Positions 46,013-58,297 of a DNA stretch of 64,000 nt are shown here, piece by piece. Source of the stretch: Biscogniauxia marginata (taxonomy: Eukaryota > Ascomycota > Sordariomycetes > Xylariales > Xylariaceae); NCBI GenBank assembly GCA_022695795.1, contig MU404187.1, positions 1-64,000 on the forward strand, written 5' to 3'. Within the stretch, counting starts at the first letter, position 1. Each line of letters opens with the position of its first letter. The notes under the pieces are model-generated. The model was not told where the DNA came from, made no database searches, and saw nothing but the letters and a program-made list of their open reading frames with translations. Both the position numbers and the translations under genes were made by a program.

Positions 46013-47230
46013 TCATTTCAACCCAGCCAGTGCAACGTTCGTCATAGACACATTAGGCATACTCCGTATCCCAAATTCGGGGTTGCTTGTGGACCCGGCA
46101 CTCTTCGATCTCAGGACTTGTGATCTGCGCTTCTCTTTGTCTGTCTTTGTGGGGCTAGGATCTCGCCTCTCCTCCCTCCGGGGCCTCTCTTCTATGACGG
46201 TACTTAGTTCCGTAGTAGCATCGGTAAGCGAGTGCACCGTATCTACGTGGTCATAATTGTCGTAATGATCGTAATCTTGTGGACTGTACCCGGCGGCCAC
46301 GGTGTCATCGTCGCCAGCCACATCGGAACCCGTGACGCTTCCGTCCTGCTGAGCTCTTCCAGCCTTACCGGCGCGGTATTCCTCTAGTGCCCTCCTTAGG
46401 ATCTGGCGCATATACGCCTTGTTGACGTTCCTGCGAACCCGGTCGAAATACCGTGCCACGTCGCCGATAACCATAACCTGGGCATCATGATCAACCTCGA
46501 TAATATCGGCATAGTTGGCTCTCGAGTCTTCCTTCACACGAAACTTGCCAGGCCGTAGCTCGATACCTACAGGCGAGTAGGGTAAGCGTGGTCCACCGCC
46601 GGGCTGTTCGTAGCCTGGGTTTGGTTCGCCATTGGCGAAGACAAATCCTTGCTGGAAGCTGTCGATACCAGGTTTTGCGAACTCATGCCTGCCACCGGTG
46701 GAAATTGGTCTGGATTGGTGCGAGTTAGTCACTGATGCAAATAACCGATCGCGTGCTCCCGATACGGGGGTGGTCACTTCGCCGACGGACTGGCGAACGA
46801 ACCTATATGAATGACCGAATCGCCTTACTTACATGCACACACAGTGGTGAGGGAAGGTATCGCTATGGCGCAGGACAATGAATCGATTGTAACCCAGACA
46901 TTTCCATTCCCACTCAAACTCCGGGACATCGGCCCAAAGAAACTCGAACACCTAGAACACACCATACATTGAGCCCTCTATCCTCCTTTTATGGCCGTTC
47001 AGACAAGAAAGCGGATAGACTTACTTCGCCTACATGTAACTTCGAAGCAGGCCCGATTTCATACCCCTTCGCAACTGGACACTTGTCAATATCGCTACAT
47101 TTTTGCCTAGTAGAGGCAGACTTGACTCACCTAGCGGGTGAGCATCGGAGCTCCCAGGTGCCGTCTCGGACGCATCGTCCCCATATCCAGAATCGCTCTT
47201 CACTGTTGCAACTTGATCGCGCTGGCCCAT
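46013..47230 (-). CDS. DUF6590-like protein
   Basis: Predicted exons 47,230-47,131, 47,074-47,025, 46,951-46,833 and 46,802-46,013 give 352 residues in phase. The first three exons yield HVGEVFEFLWADVP, then CLGYNRFIVLRHSD and HHCVCM, and exon 4 continues to RANYADIIEVDHDAQVMVIGDV; these match the outline of the fungal DUF6590 domain (RVFxVLW, a RFIVV-GH-C-C block, and a Y-VEH-KV--IG end). The C-terminal 110 residues are charged and disordered. The last intron would be only 30 bases, below the usual fungal minimum, so that junction is doubtful; a start at 46,777 (ATG) or a different splice is possible. An in-frame ATG at 47,281 could extend the N-terminus. Function unknown. Confidence 0.55.
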
Positions 47231-49565
47231 CTCTGATGCAAGAGAAGGGAGAAAGGGGAAAGGGAGAGGAGGAGGATGCAAATGGGCGGGGTTGTTACTT
47301 GGACAGTTATTCTAAGTAGGGCTTTTGCCAGAACAAGGGCAGAACAACTCGCGGAATACCTGTGCCATTTTTGGAGGCGGGAGATGGCTCCAGATGACTA
47401 CGGCAGGCCCCATGTCGAGCAGGCGGGTGAATGAGCGACGCAGGCAAGGCGGATGCGCAACTGCAGCTGTGGTTGGGAGGAGTGAGACGATGTGCCACTT
47501 GGTGATGGTGCCCAACTCCGCTTCCCCACTGAGGTGCATCGCGAGGGCTGTCAATGGTCGCGACGCGGTCGCGGCTCCACCACGTCGAGGGAGTCCACCA
47601 TCTCGCGGTGTGTTGTCAGCGAGGGTCACAAGCCAGAATGCGGCCCCGGTGAGTCGACAGAGTGGATCCCGGCCCGTCCAGCGAACCAGCAACAGTAAAC
47701 CACATTGTCACCGCCATTTGTTATCGAGAGGCCAAAGTCCCCTAATAAGGAGGACAGACCTAGCAAGCCTTGACAAACATGCTAGCAAGTACATAACCGA
47801 GGACTATAGTCATTTCAGACCCCTTATGCATGGCGCGATCCAAATACTGCGGTCCTAGACATTCCAAGACGGCTCATATGCAACTCAGATGTGCCTCCTG
47901 ACATGAACTAAGCTGTTCCTATCCGCTCGTTCGAGGCCCAGACGTCACTCACTGGAGCGATATATAAGCCACCGAAAGGGCTATGCTGGTTGTGACAATG
48001 CCATACAGCATTCACGAACAATGGAAACGACCTTTACCTTGGACTGAAGAGACGGCGTCGCAGATCAGAACTCGTGACCAAGCGGCCTCCTTTGTCCCAT
48101 TCTGACTTGGTCGCGGTCTTTCTCGACGCTCCACTACTGAGACATCCACGTGTTTGGGAAGGTGAAGGAAATGCCGGCGCATTGGACAAGAAAAGAGAAG
48201 GTGAAACGACATGATTGCTGGGTCATAGGTATGCAATTGGGAATTATAACGGCCACCGATTTGTCGCGCCTCCTTGGGCCACAGGACTTATCAGAGAAAT
48301 ACTTCTAGCACGAACATGAAATCGTGTTCCTCGGACAGCGAATATCTGGAAATGGGACTTCCCCTTTCCATCTACATTTGAGCACGATATGTCGGTAATC
48401 GTGTCTATGTATGGAGCCTCCAGTCTCACAGTCAGGAGACTGTGATATGCTGACTTAGGTTCATTCTTCACCATTACCAACCTGATTGGACTAAATATGC
48501 TGGGTCCTCTTCCCTTGGACGGTTCCTGTTTAGCCATCGATATATCCTAGCGTGGTAGCCAGAGCAGCTCTAGAAGCGATTTGGTGCAGACTGCATGGTC
48601 TCGACGTAATCGGTGCAACGTTCTTCGTTGAGCGAATTATAAGATCAGATGGCTTACCAGCCCCTGACAAGCCGATCTAAGACCAGAAGAAGAAAAGGAG
48701 AAAAGGGAAAGAAGACAGGGCCAAGACACGAGACAACATCTGCTCACGAGCAGGATATTCATATTATCGTTAGAAACATCGTGGCTTGTTTACTGATTGA
48801 TGGGTGTTCGGTAGTTTGGCCTCTGCTTAGACCCTATACGGGACCTAACGAAGTAGTGAAAAGTGAAAACTGTTCGCAAACAGGTAAGGGTGTACACTGG
48901 CTAACAAGAGAAGAGACGAAGCAACGAAAGGGAGAGGAGGATGAAGGCGGGGGAAAATATGTGTGCAACTAAAAAGAGAGAGAGTGTGTGTGTGGATATG
49001 CTGGAAGACAAGTGTGTGTGTGTGTGGGTTGGCTTGTAGGATGCTAGTGATGGATTCAAATCGATTTTCTAGCGCCAACCTCGCCTAACTCATATTGGCC
49101 CAGACAGCAAGACGCCAAAAATCAATTGCTTAATTGCATCTTGACCACTTCCAAACCTCAGGGCAGTACGTACCTATTTTGGACTATCCCCAAATCGGAT
49201 TAGGTAGGTAGAGGTATATGATTAGCTAATCAATCGCTGTCGCAACTACACCGATTTCTGACGTAACTTATCCAAAGCGAGCTTTCAGCCCCTCCGAAGT
49301 CTCCTTCCTACAAGACGGCGTCTCGCGTTGTGCGGACCCTGAGTCATCTGAACTCTTCGTCTCTTCACAAGCTCTGCTACGAGGTCAATTGACATGCGAA
49401 ACACTCCGTCCAGCTCAGAGTCATCTCCTGCAGTAACTACTCCTCTTCGAGAACTTGCTACCTAAGACGAGAGAGTGCCCGGAACACGATACGATACAAT
49501 ACGACACGACACGACACGACAACCCCTTCGTAGGCCACAATGAAGACTCCCAAGTCGACGTTGTC
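47231..49565. other. Intergenic with uncertain short frames and a TG repeat
   Basis: Holds minus-strand frames of 126, 74 and 97 codons (47,312-47,692, 48,012-48,236, 48,244-48,537) without recognisable domains; parts of a fast-evolving gene cannot be excluded. A GAGAG/GTGTGTG repeat runs at about 48,974-49,029. The right end includes the Atm1 promoter with an ACGAC pentamer repeat at about 49,486-49,522. Confidence 0.45.
49486..49522. repeat. ACGAT/ACGAC pentamer repeat in the Atm1 leader
   Basis: Consecutive ACGAT, ACAAT and ACGAC units lie about 45 bases before the Atm1 start codon, probably within its 5' untranslated region. Confidence 0.7.
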
Positions 49566-49569
49566 ATGA
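49540..49569 (+). promoter_or_regulatory. Upstream ORF overlapping the Atm1 start
   Basis: ATG at 49,540 opens a 9-codon frame that ends at TGA 49,567-49,569. The stop overlaps the presumed Atm1 start codon (49,566-49,568) as ATGA. Overlapping ATGA junctions permit termination-coupled reinitiation in some genes; here it is only a possibility. If translation instead begins at the ATG at 49,635, the short frame is simply a leader uORF. Confidence 0.45.
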
Positions 49570-51779
49570 TAATTAGAAGTCTCACGCGGGCTTCGCCCAT
49601 TAGTCTGACACATGTCGGCGTAAACCGTCCATCAATGAGCCCATGGCGCTCGCCATCCCTTCCCTCGTCTCGCATCTTTGCGACCTCACAATGTCTCCTC
49701 CGGCGACCTCAGCCGCATTTCCTCGAAGCTTCGGCGTCAAAGAATGCGTCGAAGACAACGGCCAGCTTCGGTTCCTATGCCAAAAATAACAATAAGCCTG
49801 CTTCTAATCAGAAAGACCCTCTCGCCGCAGTCGATAAGAGTACCCAGGAGCAACGCAAGGCAGACTGGGCAATAATGAAAGAGATGGCGCATTACCTCTG
49901 GCCCAAGGATAGTGTAGACACCAAATTTCGTGTATCGTTGGCCGTCGTACTCCTCGTCGGGGCCAAGGTGTTGAATGTCCAGGTTCCGTTCTACTTCAAG
50001 AGTATTGTTGATAGCATGAACATCGATTTCGGGGCAACTGGTGGCACCGCCGCCACCGTAGCTGGGAGCATGATTCTAGCCTACGGTGCCACGAGGATAG
50101 GAGCCACCGTCTTCCAAGAACTACGTAATGCTGTCTTTGCCTCTGTCGCCCAGAAGGCCATTCGGCGGGTTGCTTGCAATGTTTTCGACCACCTCCTTCG
50201 ACTCGATCTAAATTTCCACCTCACCAAGCAGACCGGTGGCCTTACGAGAGCCATCGATCGAGGTACCAAGGGTATCAGCTTCTTGCTTACAAGCATGGTA
50301 TTCCACATCGTTCCGACTGCATTAGAAATTGGTATGGTTTGTGGTATTCTAACCTGGCAGTATGGTCTGAATTTTGCTGCCATCACCATTCTTACTATGA
50401 CCGGTTATACTGCCTTTACCATCTGGACTACGGCCTGGAGGACTAAGTTCCGGCGGCAAGCCAATGCTGCCGACAATAAGGCTTCGTCGGTCGCAGTCGA
50501 CTCGTTGATCAACTATGAGGCTGTGAAGTACTTCAACAATGAAAAGTTCGAAGTTGCCCGCTATGACGGGGCGTTGAAGGACTATGAGAAAAGCTCCATC
50601 AAAGTTGCTACCTCCTTGGCCTTTCTTAACAGCGGTCAGAATATCATCTTCTCTAGCGCGCTGACAGCTATGATGTACCTTGCCGCAAATGGGGTTGCGA
50701 ATGGGTCTTTGACGGTTGGCGACCTGGTCATGGTCAATCAACTGGTATTCCAACTGTCTGTTCCGCTAAACTTCCTCGGGTCCGTGTATCGAGAGCTGAG
50801 ACAGTCTCTTTTAGATATGGAGACACTGTTCAATCTCCAGAAAGTCAATGTCTCCATAAAAGAACTGCCTGATGCAAAGGCGCTCCAGCTTACCCACGGC
50901 GGACAGATCAAGTTTGAAAATGTCACCTTTGGATACAATAGGGAGCGACCTATTCTTCATAATCTAAGCATGACGATTCCTGCTGGCCGGAAAGTCGCCA
51001 TTGTAGGGCCAAGTGGCTGTGGCAAGTCTACGCTCCTAAGACTTCTCTTCCGTTACTATGATGTCGAGAGTGGTCGCATTCTCATTGACGACCAGGACGT
51101 TCGTCACGTCACACTGGAGTCGCTGCGGAAATCGATCGGCGTCGTCCCACAAGATACTCCTCTGTTCAATGATACAGTCGGACATAACATCAAATATGGC
51201 GACATGTCGGCATCCGAGTCACAGGTCATCGCGGCAGCTCAACGTGCTCGAATACATGACATAATCTCGAGTTGGCCAGCCGGCTACGATACTAAAGTTG
51301 GTGAAAGGGGTATGATGATTAGTGGAGGAGAGAAGCAGCGCCTAGCCGTTTCCCGGTTGCTGGTCAAGGACCCGCCTCTCCTCTTCTTCGACGAAGCAAC
51401 AAGTGCACTAGATACGCATACCGAACAGGCACTTATGCAGAATATCAACAGTATTCTACGGGAGAAATCGAGGACTAGTGTTTTTGTAGCTCATCGCTTA
51501 CGGACAATCTATGATGCCGACTTGATCATTGTATTGAAAGAGGGACGCGTGGCGGAGCAGGGTACGCACAAAGAGCTTATCGACCATGGAGGACTCTATT
51601 CGGAGCTCTGGAGTAGTAAGTTTTGCTAGGCTTCGCCCTAGGTTGTCACCCTTACTAACTTTATATTCTTAGCTCAAGAGACACTATTCCATGTGGACGG
51701 ATCAGAAAACGAGGGGCTTACTATTGACAAGACGGGCAAGGGCCGGACAGGCCCAAATAGCAAGCGGCCACATGCCTAG
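49566..51779 (+). CDS. atm1: Mitochondrial ABC transporter Atm1 (Fe-S cluster export)
   Basis: Two exons, 49,566-51,615 and 51,673-51,779, give 718 residues. Atm1 is the half-size ABC exporter of the inner mitochondrial membrane that supplies a sulfur-glutathione compound for cytosolic Fe-S assembly. The N-terminal 45 residues are Arg/Ser-rich without acids, a targeting presequence. Residues about 110-420 hold six membrane helices, with the [16 protein letters not shown] and [14 protein letters not shown] family blocks. The ATPase has Walker [10 protein letters not shown] (about 481-489), the signature ISGGEKQR (about 583-590), Walker [10 protein letters not shown] (about 602-610) and the switch His in AHRL. 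The short last exon adds a 35-residue hydrophilic tail. The open frame extends upstream to 49,455 without an ATG; 49,566 is the first ATG, 49,635 an alternative. The BolA-like gene at 10.8 kb acts in the same iron-sulfur network but is unlinked. Confidence 0.95.
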
Positions 51780-53836
51780 GTAATGGACTGCCCATTACCC
51801 GGCAGGCTTGTTGTTAGATACATATGTAATAATATGCTTTGATTTGGACCGAGAATAAGAGCCGAAAGGCCGTGCTAGATAGCCACCTAAAGCCAAATGT
51901 GGTATTTCACATTCCACTTGATCGCATAGTTGATGAGACTCTCCAGCTTACTCGGGTATTCAATAGCCCGCTTGCATAGCTATCTGGAACTGAAACCCTC
52001 CTTCAACACATACGAATTCCACAATCTAGGTGTCTTGTGCGGTAGTCCGTCCGGAGACTCCCTTTCAAGTATCAGAAATACTATTCAAGCATATAGGACA
52101 AGGAAAATTGGCTTCCATCACTCTCGATATCTTAGAATAAGTCCATTGGGAGTAGAGCTTAGATAATACTGTGATGTAGGGCACTTACAGTCTCTTTCAT
52201 ATTCGTAGCCAACTTGCACCTTTTGCTAAAACCATGACTAATAACACATCACATAATACATCTCTCACGGGGCGATATGCTCTACTTTGTAAATAAATAA
52301 ATTTATTATGAACAAGAGTGCCGCATACTAGTAGTCTCCTACTTCGGCTTTTCTCCTTCGCTGGAAGCGGAGGGCATGACAATTCCTTTCTTCTTCTCCC
52401 CCCCCCCCAGGAGGTCTAGCAGGGTCAGATATTACCGCAGTTAATATATTCAATGTTTACTCTTGCTTGATTGCTTACACATCTGTAGCCCATACTGGAA
52501 GAAAATGGCATATGGGTACGTGCCGACTTGACCTGTATACACTTCCACACACGCAAATGAATAAATATTGATTTATATGTGGTAATTGTTACCAATGATA
52601 CGCGCTGATCACGAAGGTACTCATACATGGTCCCAGAAACCCGAAGATCTGGTTCGGTAGTTTCCCATATTTCTTGCATTCTCGCCTTTCGGCATTCTTA
52701 CGTGCATGTCCCTGGCCCACACCGAGAATTGCCAAGTTAAGTATTACCGGTAGACTTGGCTGGCGAAGAAAGGAGAGAAAGGAGAGAAAGGTAGGTAGAA
52801 ATGAAGATAGTATGTTGATATAGAAAAACAATTAAAGCAGCTCGATTCCTTTTTTTCCTCTGTTTTTCTTTTTCTTTTTGCTTCTGTTGCTCCTTTTTTT
52901 TTTCTGGCGGAGATTCCGCCTTGACGATCTTCTTATCTTAAGAAACCCCTGTCCGGACAAATCATCCCCACCGCGGTACAAACCGCGATATCGCGCAAGT
53001 TCATTCAAATTACGGTGTAAGACGCGCCGGGGTCTTACTTAGGACATATGTTCAAATCGAGGAAAAAGCTCCGGGCACTGAGGAAATTTACCGGCTACCG
53101 GCCTCCCCGAGAAAAAGTTTATAGAGGCCAGAAAGAATTGAAAATAGTAGCCAAGGTGCTAACTTAACCTGGGCTCTTCTGGGTTAATTGCGGATAATAG
53201 TGATACTAATAAGACCCGAACAGTCTAAAACTAATCCTACATCTCATAATATTGTTCGTTGTATTGCTGCTTAACGGAACTGGCGGGATACCAATCTATA
53301 TGATCTCAATATCGTAGCATCGCTAGTGGGGTGTGGGTTTTCTTTTACGAGTATGTACTCCGTAGTGTGCGCCCTGTCCTCCTTTCGCTCCCCCCAGTTG
53401 GACTTGAAACAACAAGGGAAAATAGTGTATTCCTTACTCCAATACGCCTGGTAGTTTACCTAGTTGAGGGAAAAGCCTAGCCCTATGCGCAACGCACATG
53501 GTAAAGTAGGTACTTGAAATCTTCGAATAATATAGTGTTGCCCTTAGCCTTCCTCACCTTAACCCGTCGTTGTTATATGGTAGGCGGATGACTGATCCTG
53601 TGTGCGGTATTGTTGTGCCTCGGGTTTTCAATTTACTTAGTGGAGAGGCTCTTTTGTTTACACGTCTATAATACGTTATCTGTCATTCGTTTATTTGAAC
53701 ATCTACGTACACTTAATACCTCACTAACATCTAATCACCAATGAAGTCACTCGTTTAGTTCACGTCTTTCCTGTCTCGTAGGATACGGCAATAGCTTGTT
53801 CCAGGACGCCGTCAGGAAACCCCTCCGCAAGGAACA
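51780..53836. other. 2.1 kb intergenic, no supported gene
   Basis: Includes a C-homopolymer near 52,400-52,410, pyrimidine-rich TTTTTTCCTCTG-type tracts at about 52,850-52,905 and the promoter of the carboxylesterase gene. Short frames have no recognisable content. Confidence 0.5.
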
Positions 53837-56130
53837 ATGAAGGGGCTTCTTCGCGCCGGCTTGCTGGCGGCAACATGTGCAAGCTTCTTTTCCACCGTCG
53901 CAGCAACACCTCCCCGGCGTGACGGTCACCATCGTCGGTCCGCGTGCCACAGTCAGAAGAATCATACTGACAAAGTGACGGTTGATCTGGGCTATGAGGT
54001 CCACCAGGGCACCCTTAATGTCTGTCTATCCTTTTCTCCTTTCCCGCCAGCTTTTTCATAAACCTTCATGTCTATCGATTCATATCTCGTAGTTACGTAA
54101 ACTGGGGCTGGGTACGAAAACTCAATACGTTGTATTTTCTCCTACTAAAGCTATTGATCGGTTGAAGCCGTATTCATAGCAGTAATTATACCAGCTCATC
54201 GCATGAGACTTCCCGCTTGGCTATTAGCTAGCAATCCGACTGACTGACAAAACTTCGGGCACGCGCAGAGAACCGGCAGCTTCTTCACCTTCAGCAATGT
54301 GCCTTACGCGGAGCAGCCTATCGGCGACCTGCGCTTCCAGAAGCCAGTGACCATCACGGGGCAGGCTAGTGCGGCAGTCAACAAGGGATCGGACGAGGAC
54401 GTCAAGTGTATGCAGGCCTACCCCAAGTGGATGATCGAGCTCTTCGCGGGCGGATCCACGTCAGACTTGGCCGCTGTGACCGCGCAGCTCACAGGCGCCA
54501 GCGGGCAGACCGAGAGCTGTCTCGTGTTGGACGTGCGAGTCCCCGTGAACGTCTTCAAGGCCAGGACTTCTGCTCAAGGTATGTCGCATAACTAGCTGGT
54601 TAGCGAATAGCAAAAATTTCCAACCTGTGTCCTGGGCAGGAAGAGAAAAGATATAGATACTGACCAATTCAGCTCCGGTTCTCGTATGGATCCACGGTGG
54701 AGGTTTCACCTACGGATCCAAGAGCTCGGACGGAGACCCAGCCGGCTTGATCGCCCGGTCCCAAGCTGACAAGGGAGAGGGCATCATCTTCGTTTCCATC
54801 AACTACCGCCTGGGGTTATTCGGCTGGCTAGGCGGCGGCGACGATGTCACGCCCAACCTGGGGCTTTACGACCAGAGGCTTGCCCTTGAGTGGGTGAAAC
54901 AGTACATCGGGCAGTTTGGTGGCAGCCCGAATAGGGTAACTGTCATGGGGGAGAGCGCCGGGGCCGCAAGCATCGTCCACCATATCACCGCGTACGGGGG
55001 TGTCGGAGCGCCCGCGCCTTTCCAATCGGCGATCCCACAGTCTCCCGCCTTCCAGTTCAACATCAACCTCACAGCGGGCTACGAGATGACCCTTGCTAAA
55101 GCGTCTAGCCAGACCGGTGTGGGCATCCGTGACGTGAAGACCCTGAGCACGCTGGAGTCTGACACCTTGAAGTCTATCAACCAAGACGTGGTGTACGGTG
55201 CGCCCACGGGCATGTTCAACTTCGGGCCGGGGCCCGACGGGACGTATGTGCTTAAGCTACCGCAGGTACTACTGCTCGAGGGAGGCTTCGACCACTCCGT
55301 CAACGTAAGTTAACCAAGTTAACCAACTCATCACTCACTCACTCGCCCCTTAACTTTCTACAATCCCCAGTAGAGGGGGCATAGAAAATAAATACTCCTC
55401 TTTCCCCGGCGAAAATTTACCCAACCATTTACTGACTACGTACGTCTTCCAGCTCATGATAAGTCATACGGCGAACGAATCCGTCCCGTTCACACCATTC
55501 AACATCAGCACAGCGGCGGACGTGCGCGCGCGCGCAAAGTTCAGCCTTCCCGAGGCCTCGGACGCGACGCTCTCGACGCTGCTGACGCGTGTCTACCCGG
55601 ACGTGCTCGACGGCGGCAGCACCTCCGGCGCCATGGGCACGGCGACGGCGTACCCGTGGGCGACGCAGTTCGCGCGCGCGGCGCAGATCACTACCGAGAC
55701 CTCGTTCGCGTGCACGACGCGGTTCCTCGCGACGGCGTTCGGCAACGCCACGCGCAACTACATCTTCGCGTACCCGCCGGCGTACCACGCCGCCGACCTG
55801 CCGTACGTCTTCTTCGGCTCGGAGGAGGAGGAGGAGGATGGCCGGGGCGCGGTGGACGCGGACCTGGCGCGCGCGCTGCAGGGCTACATCGTCGCGTTCG
55901 CGCGGACCGGGGACCCGAATCGGGATAATCCCGGCGTGAGCGCTACCTCTGCCGGGAATGGCGGGAGTAGTAGTACTACTGCTAGCCGGCTGCGCCCGGA
56001 GTTTCCGACGTACGGGGCCGGAGGCGCGGTCCTGAGGCTCACGCCGGGCGGCTTCGAGTTCGGCGTCGACGACATGATGAATGGCCGGTGCGCCTGGATC
56101 CAGCGAGCTATGGCGGATGGCCTGCTGTAG
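53837..56130 (+). CDS. Secreted type-B carboxylesterase/lipase
   Basis: Four exons, 53,837-54,019, 54,269-54,578, 54,673-55,304, 55,453-56,130, give 600 residues. An N-terminal signal peptide (MKGLLRAGLLAATCASFFSTVAA) marks secretion. Type-B carboxylesterases hydrolyse esters with a Ser-Glu-His triad in an alpha/beta-hydrolase fold. Blocks are FSNVPYAEQPIGDLRFQ, the oxyanion loop WIHGGGF, the nucleophile GESAGA with Ser259, the acid region HTANESVPF and the His in YHAADLPYVFFG. The region after about residue 540 contains an acidic run (SEEEEED) and a Ser/Thr-rich loop. Intron 1 is 249 bases; the others are 94-148. The end of the gene is much GC-richer than the start. The substrate is unknown. 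Confidence 0.9.
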
Positions 56131-57209
56131 GAAGCGTGCGAGGCATATCTATTGGTGTACGAAAAGCAAGCAAGACGGAAGGAATCACGAGTATTGCTAA
56201 GGTACAATCTTGATATAAGGTGTACGTAATGGTAATTATAATATATATTATTAGACATGAGGATGGTTTACTTTACTCCTTCCCCTTGCGCCACGGCGAG
56301 AGAGCGGAGGGCTGATCTCCAACTCGCGAAGCCGATCGTGAGGGATCAGATTGGCGTTCAGATGAGGATGAGGCGGAGATCTTTCAACTAGCAGCACTAG
56401 TGTAAGCCGTGAATTTTGAGAACCAGATTTGTGGTGCTCAGATGGCCCTCGATTATTCGGTGAAAAGCGAGCGAAGCACAGCGTCAACACTTGTTGTGAT
56501 GGCAACTCGTTCACTCAAATCCTGCCATCACTGTCCAGATGCGCATATGATAGGGATTCTAATAACCAAGCTATAAGATAAAATAGGCCGACAGTGATGA
56601 AGGTTACTGAGAGCGGCTGACATGGAGTGATGTCTTTAGTCGCTTCCCCTTTGCTGCCGGTTAGTCAGTCTCCCTAATAATAGCCCCTCAGATACATGTT
56701 TTCCAGTTTCGGGGTGTATATTGCAGTGGCATGGATCTGCTTTGGTATACTTTTGCTGTCATACACCAACAGTTCGCTGATTTTCGATGAGCTCCGTAAC
56801 GGGATTGATTTTATTGAGCATTGTTGGAGGAAATAGGGGGTTTGACACCAACACACGGGCAGTAGCTTCAGTTCTCCAGATGATCGAGGTGTTTTGATTG
56901 CCCCAGACCCGTTATTCTAGATGGACGTATTAGCCTCCAGTGTTATCTGGGGTTTCTGAAGTAAAGGAGATGCTAACAAATGGACAATACACAAACTAGG
57001 CTATACGCGATGATGAAGCGATTTGGGCCACCGAAGTTCAATAATAAATTACACGTACATCTGATATTTTAGAATATGTCATCGTTGGTGAGTTTAAGAG
57101 CAAAGGCAAATAGGGGTTGGGTTGGTCTGATGGAGTTGCCCGTGACTTACACACTTCGTCGCAGCTAGAGACGAGAACGTTTCCATAGGTACAGACATAA
57201 TGGAGTTAA
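56131..57209. other. Intergenic, no supported gene
   Basis: About 1.1 kb downstream of the carboxylesterase gene. Short frames in all directions without features. AT-rich around 56,220-56,250. Confidence 0.5.
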
Positions 57210-58124
57210 AACCGAAAGAACACTATCCGCCAGAAATCAGAAGAAAATACAGCTATTCAACAGTTTTGTCGACCGATCATCACCACGTTGCACTGGCCAG
57301 AGCTCACGGACGTTCTCCGTCGTTTATAAGAGACACAAGATCTAATCGCCACAATAGACATAATCAAGAGAGAAAAGGAATTATCGAATGAACTAGATAA
57401 TGATGGCTCCATGAATAATATTCTGGAAAGGGGCGATTTGGTCGAACTAGAAGGCTTCGGCTTTCTCTCTGGGACTTGCTATGCCTTTTCAACACGGCAC
57501 CTGACAGGGTGAATATATAGCCATGCGCTCATCAACATCAAGTTCCTTCGTATGCTGGACACGAGTGCTCGCAAGCGCATCCGGACTTTGTGTGAGTGTG
57601 TCTGGCATATGTATCCGTATATGCGGAAGCATAAGCCTTTCGGATCTGACGGGCTTTTGCTGCTCTTGACGCTTACGTACGAGTTCGCCAGTCAGTGGGA
57701 GCATATATCCATCATGGGCGCTTTAAGGGACTTTGACAATTGACCTGACAGCGGGGATGAGAAGTGGTCGGAAGATATCATTCCGGACAAGAGCCGGCTC
57801 ATGACGGGCGGGCAACTCCAGGGTGATTCGGAAGTGACCAGCACGCTTCTTCTACGTTCAGACGGGGCAATGCGCTGCCCCTTGAATATAGTACAGCTTA
57901 GATTAGGTAGTTTACGTGATAAATATGTGGTGTGTTCAAGTGGGATGAAAAGAAGGAGAGGGAAGAGAAGAAGACTGGAAGATGAAGAAGGAAGGCCTCT
58001 GCAGATGGTGCCTACTACATTCGAACCGGAGATATGGAAACTCGCATTATTGCATAGGCAGTTGCACATACCTAGTCACGTCAGCCACCTCGACAAATTA
58101 ATAATTGCCGGTACATCGATGTGA
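57210..58124 (+). pseudogene. Decayed gene of unknown family with three in-frame stops
   Basis: One frame runs 305 codons with only three stops: TAA at 57,327, TGA at 57,510 and TGA at 57,741; an unselected frame of this length would be expected to hold many more. Between stops the peptide is coding-like: HWPELTDVLRRL, IDIIKREKELSNELDN, KFLRMLDTSARKRIRTLCE, HKPFGSDGLLLLLTL, EFASQWEHISIMGALRDF, and FEPEIWKLALLHRQ near the end. All three stops are single transitions from Gln or Arg codons (CAA, CGA), so RIP-like or ordinary C-to-T decay would explain them. Short introns cannot easily bridge them. No family was recognised; function cannot be stated. Confidence 0.55.
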
Positions 58125-58297
58125 CTAATTCCCAAATAAACGTAGGCTGGTTTTCAGTCTCTCTCCATAAACTTATTATTATTAATTATAATTATCACCA
58201 TCGGTAGATCCGGATATCCATATTTGATGGCCTCGGCCATCTCGACCGCGTCGCAAGTACCCGGAGGGAGAACGCATTGTTCGTTTTCGCATTCGCC

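Noticed and set aside
47312..47858. Overlapping frames of 126 (minus) and 177 (plus) codons
   Set aside because: Neither has a recognisable domain, and the two exclude each other. The GC-rich segment explains the lack of stops. Left as uncertain spacer.
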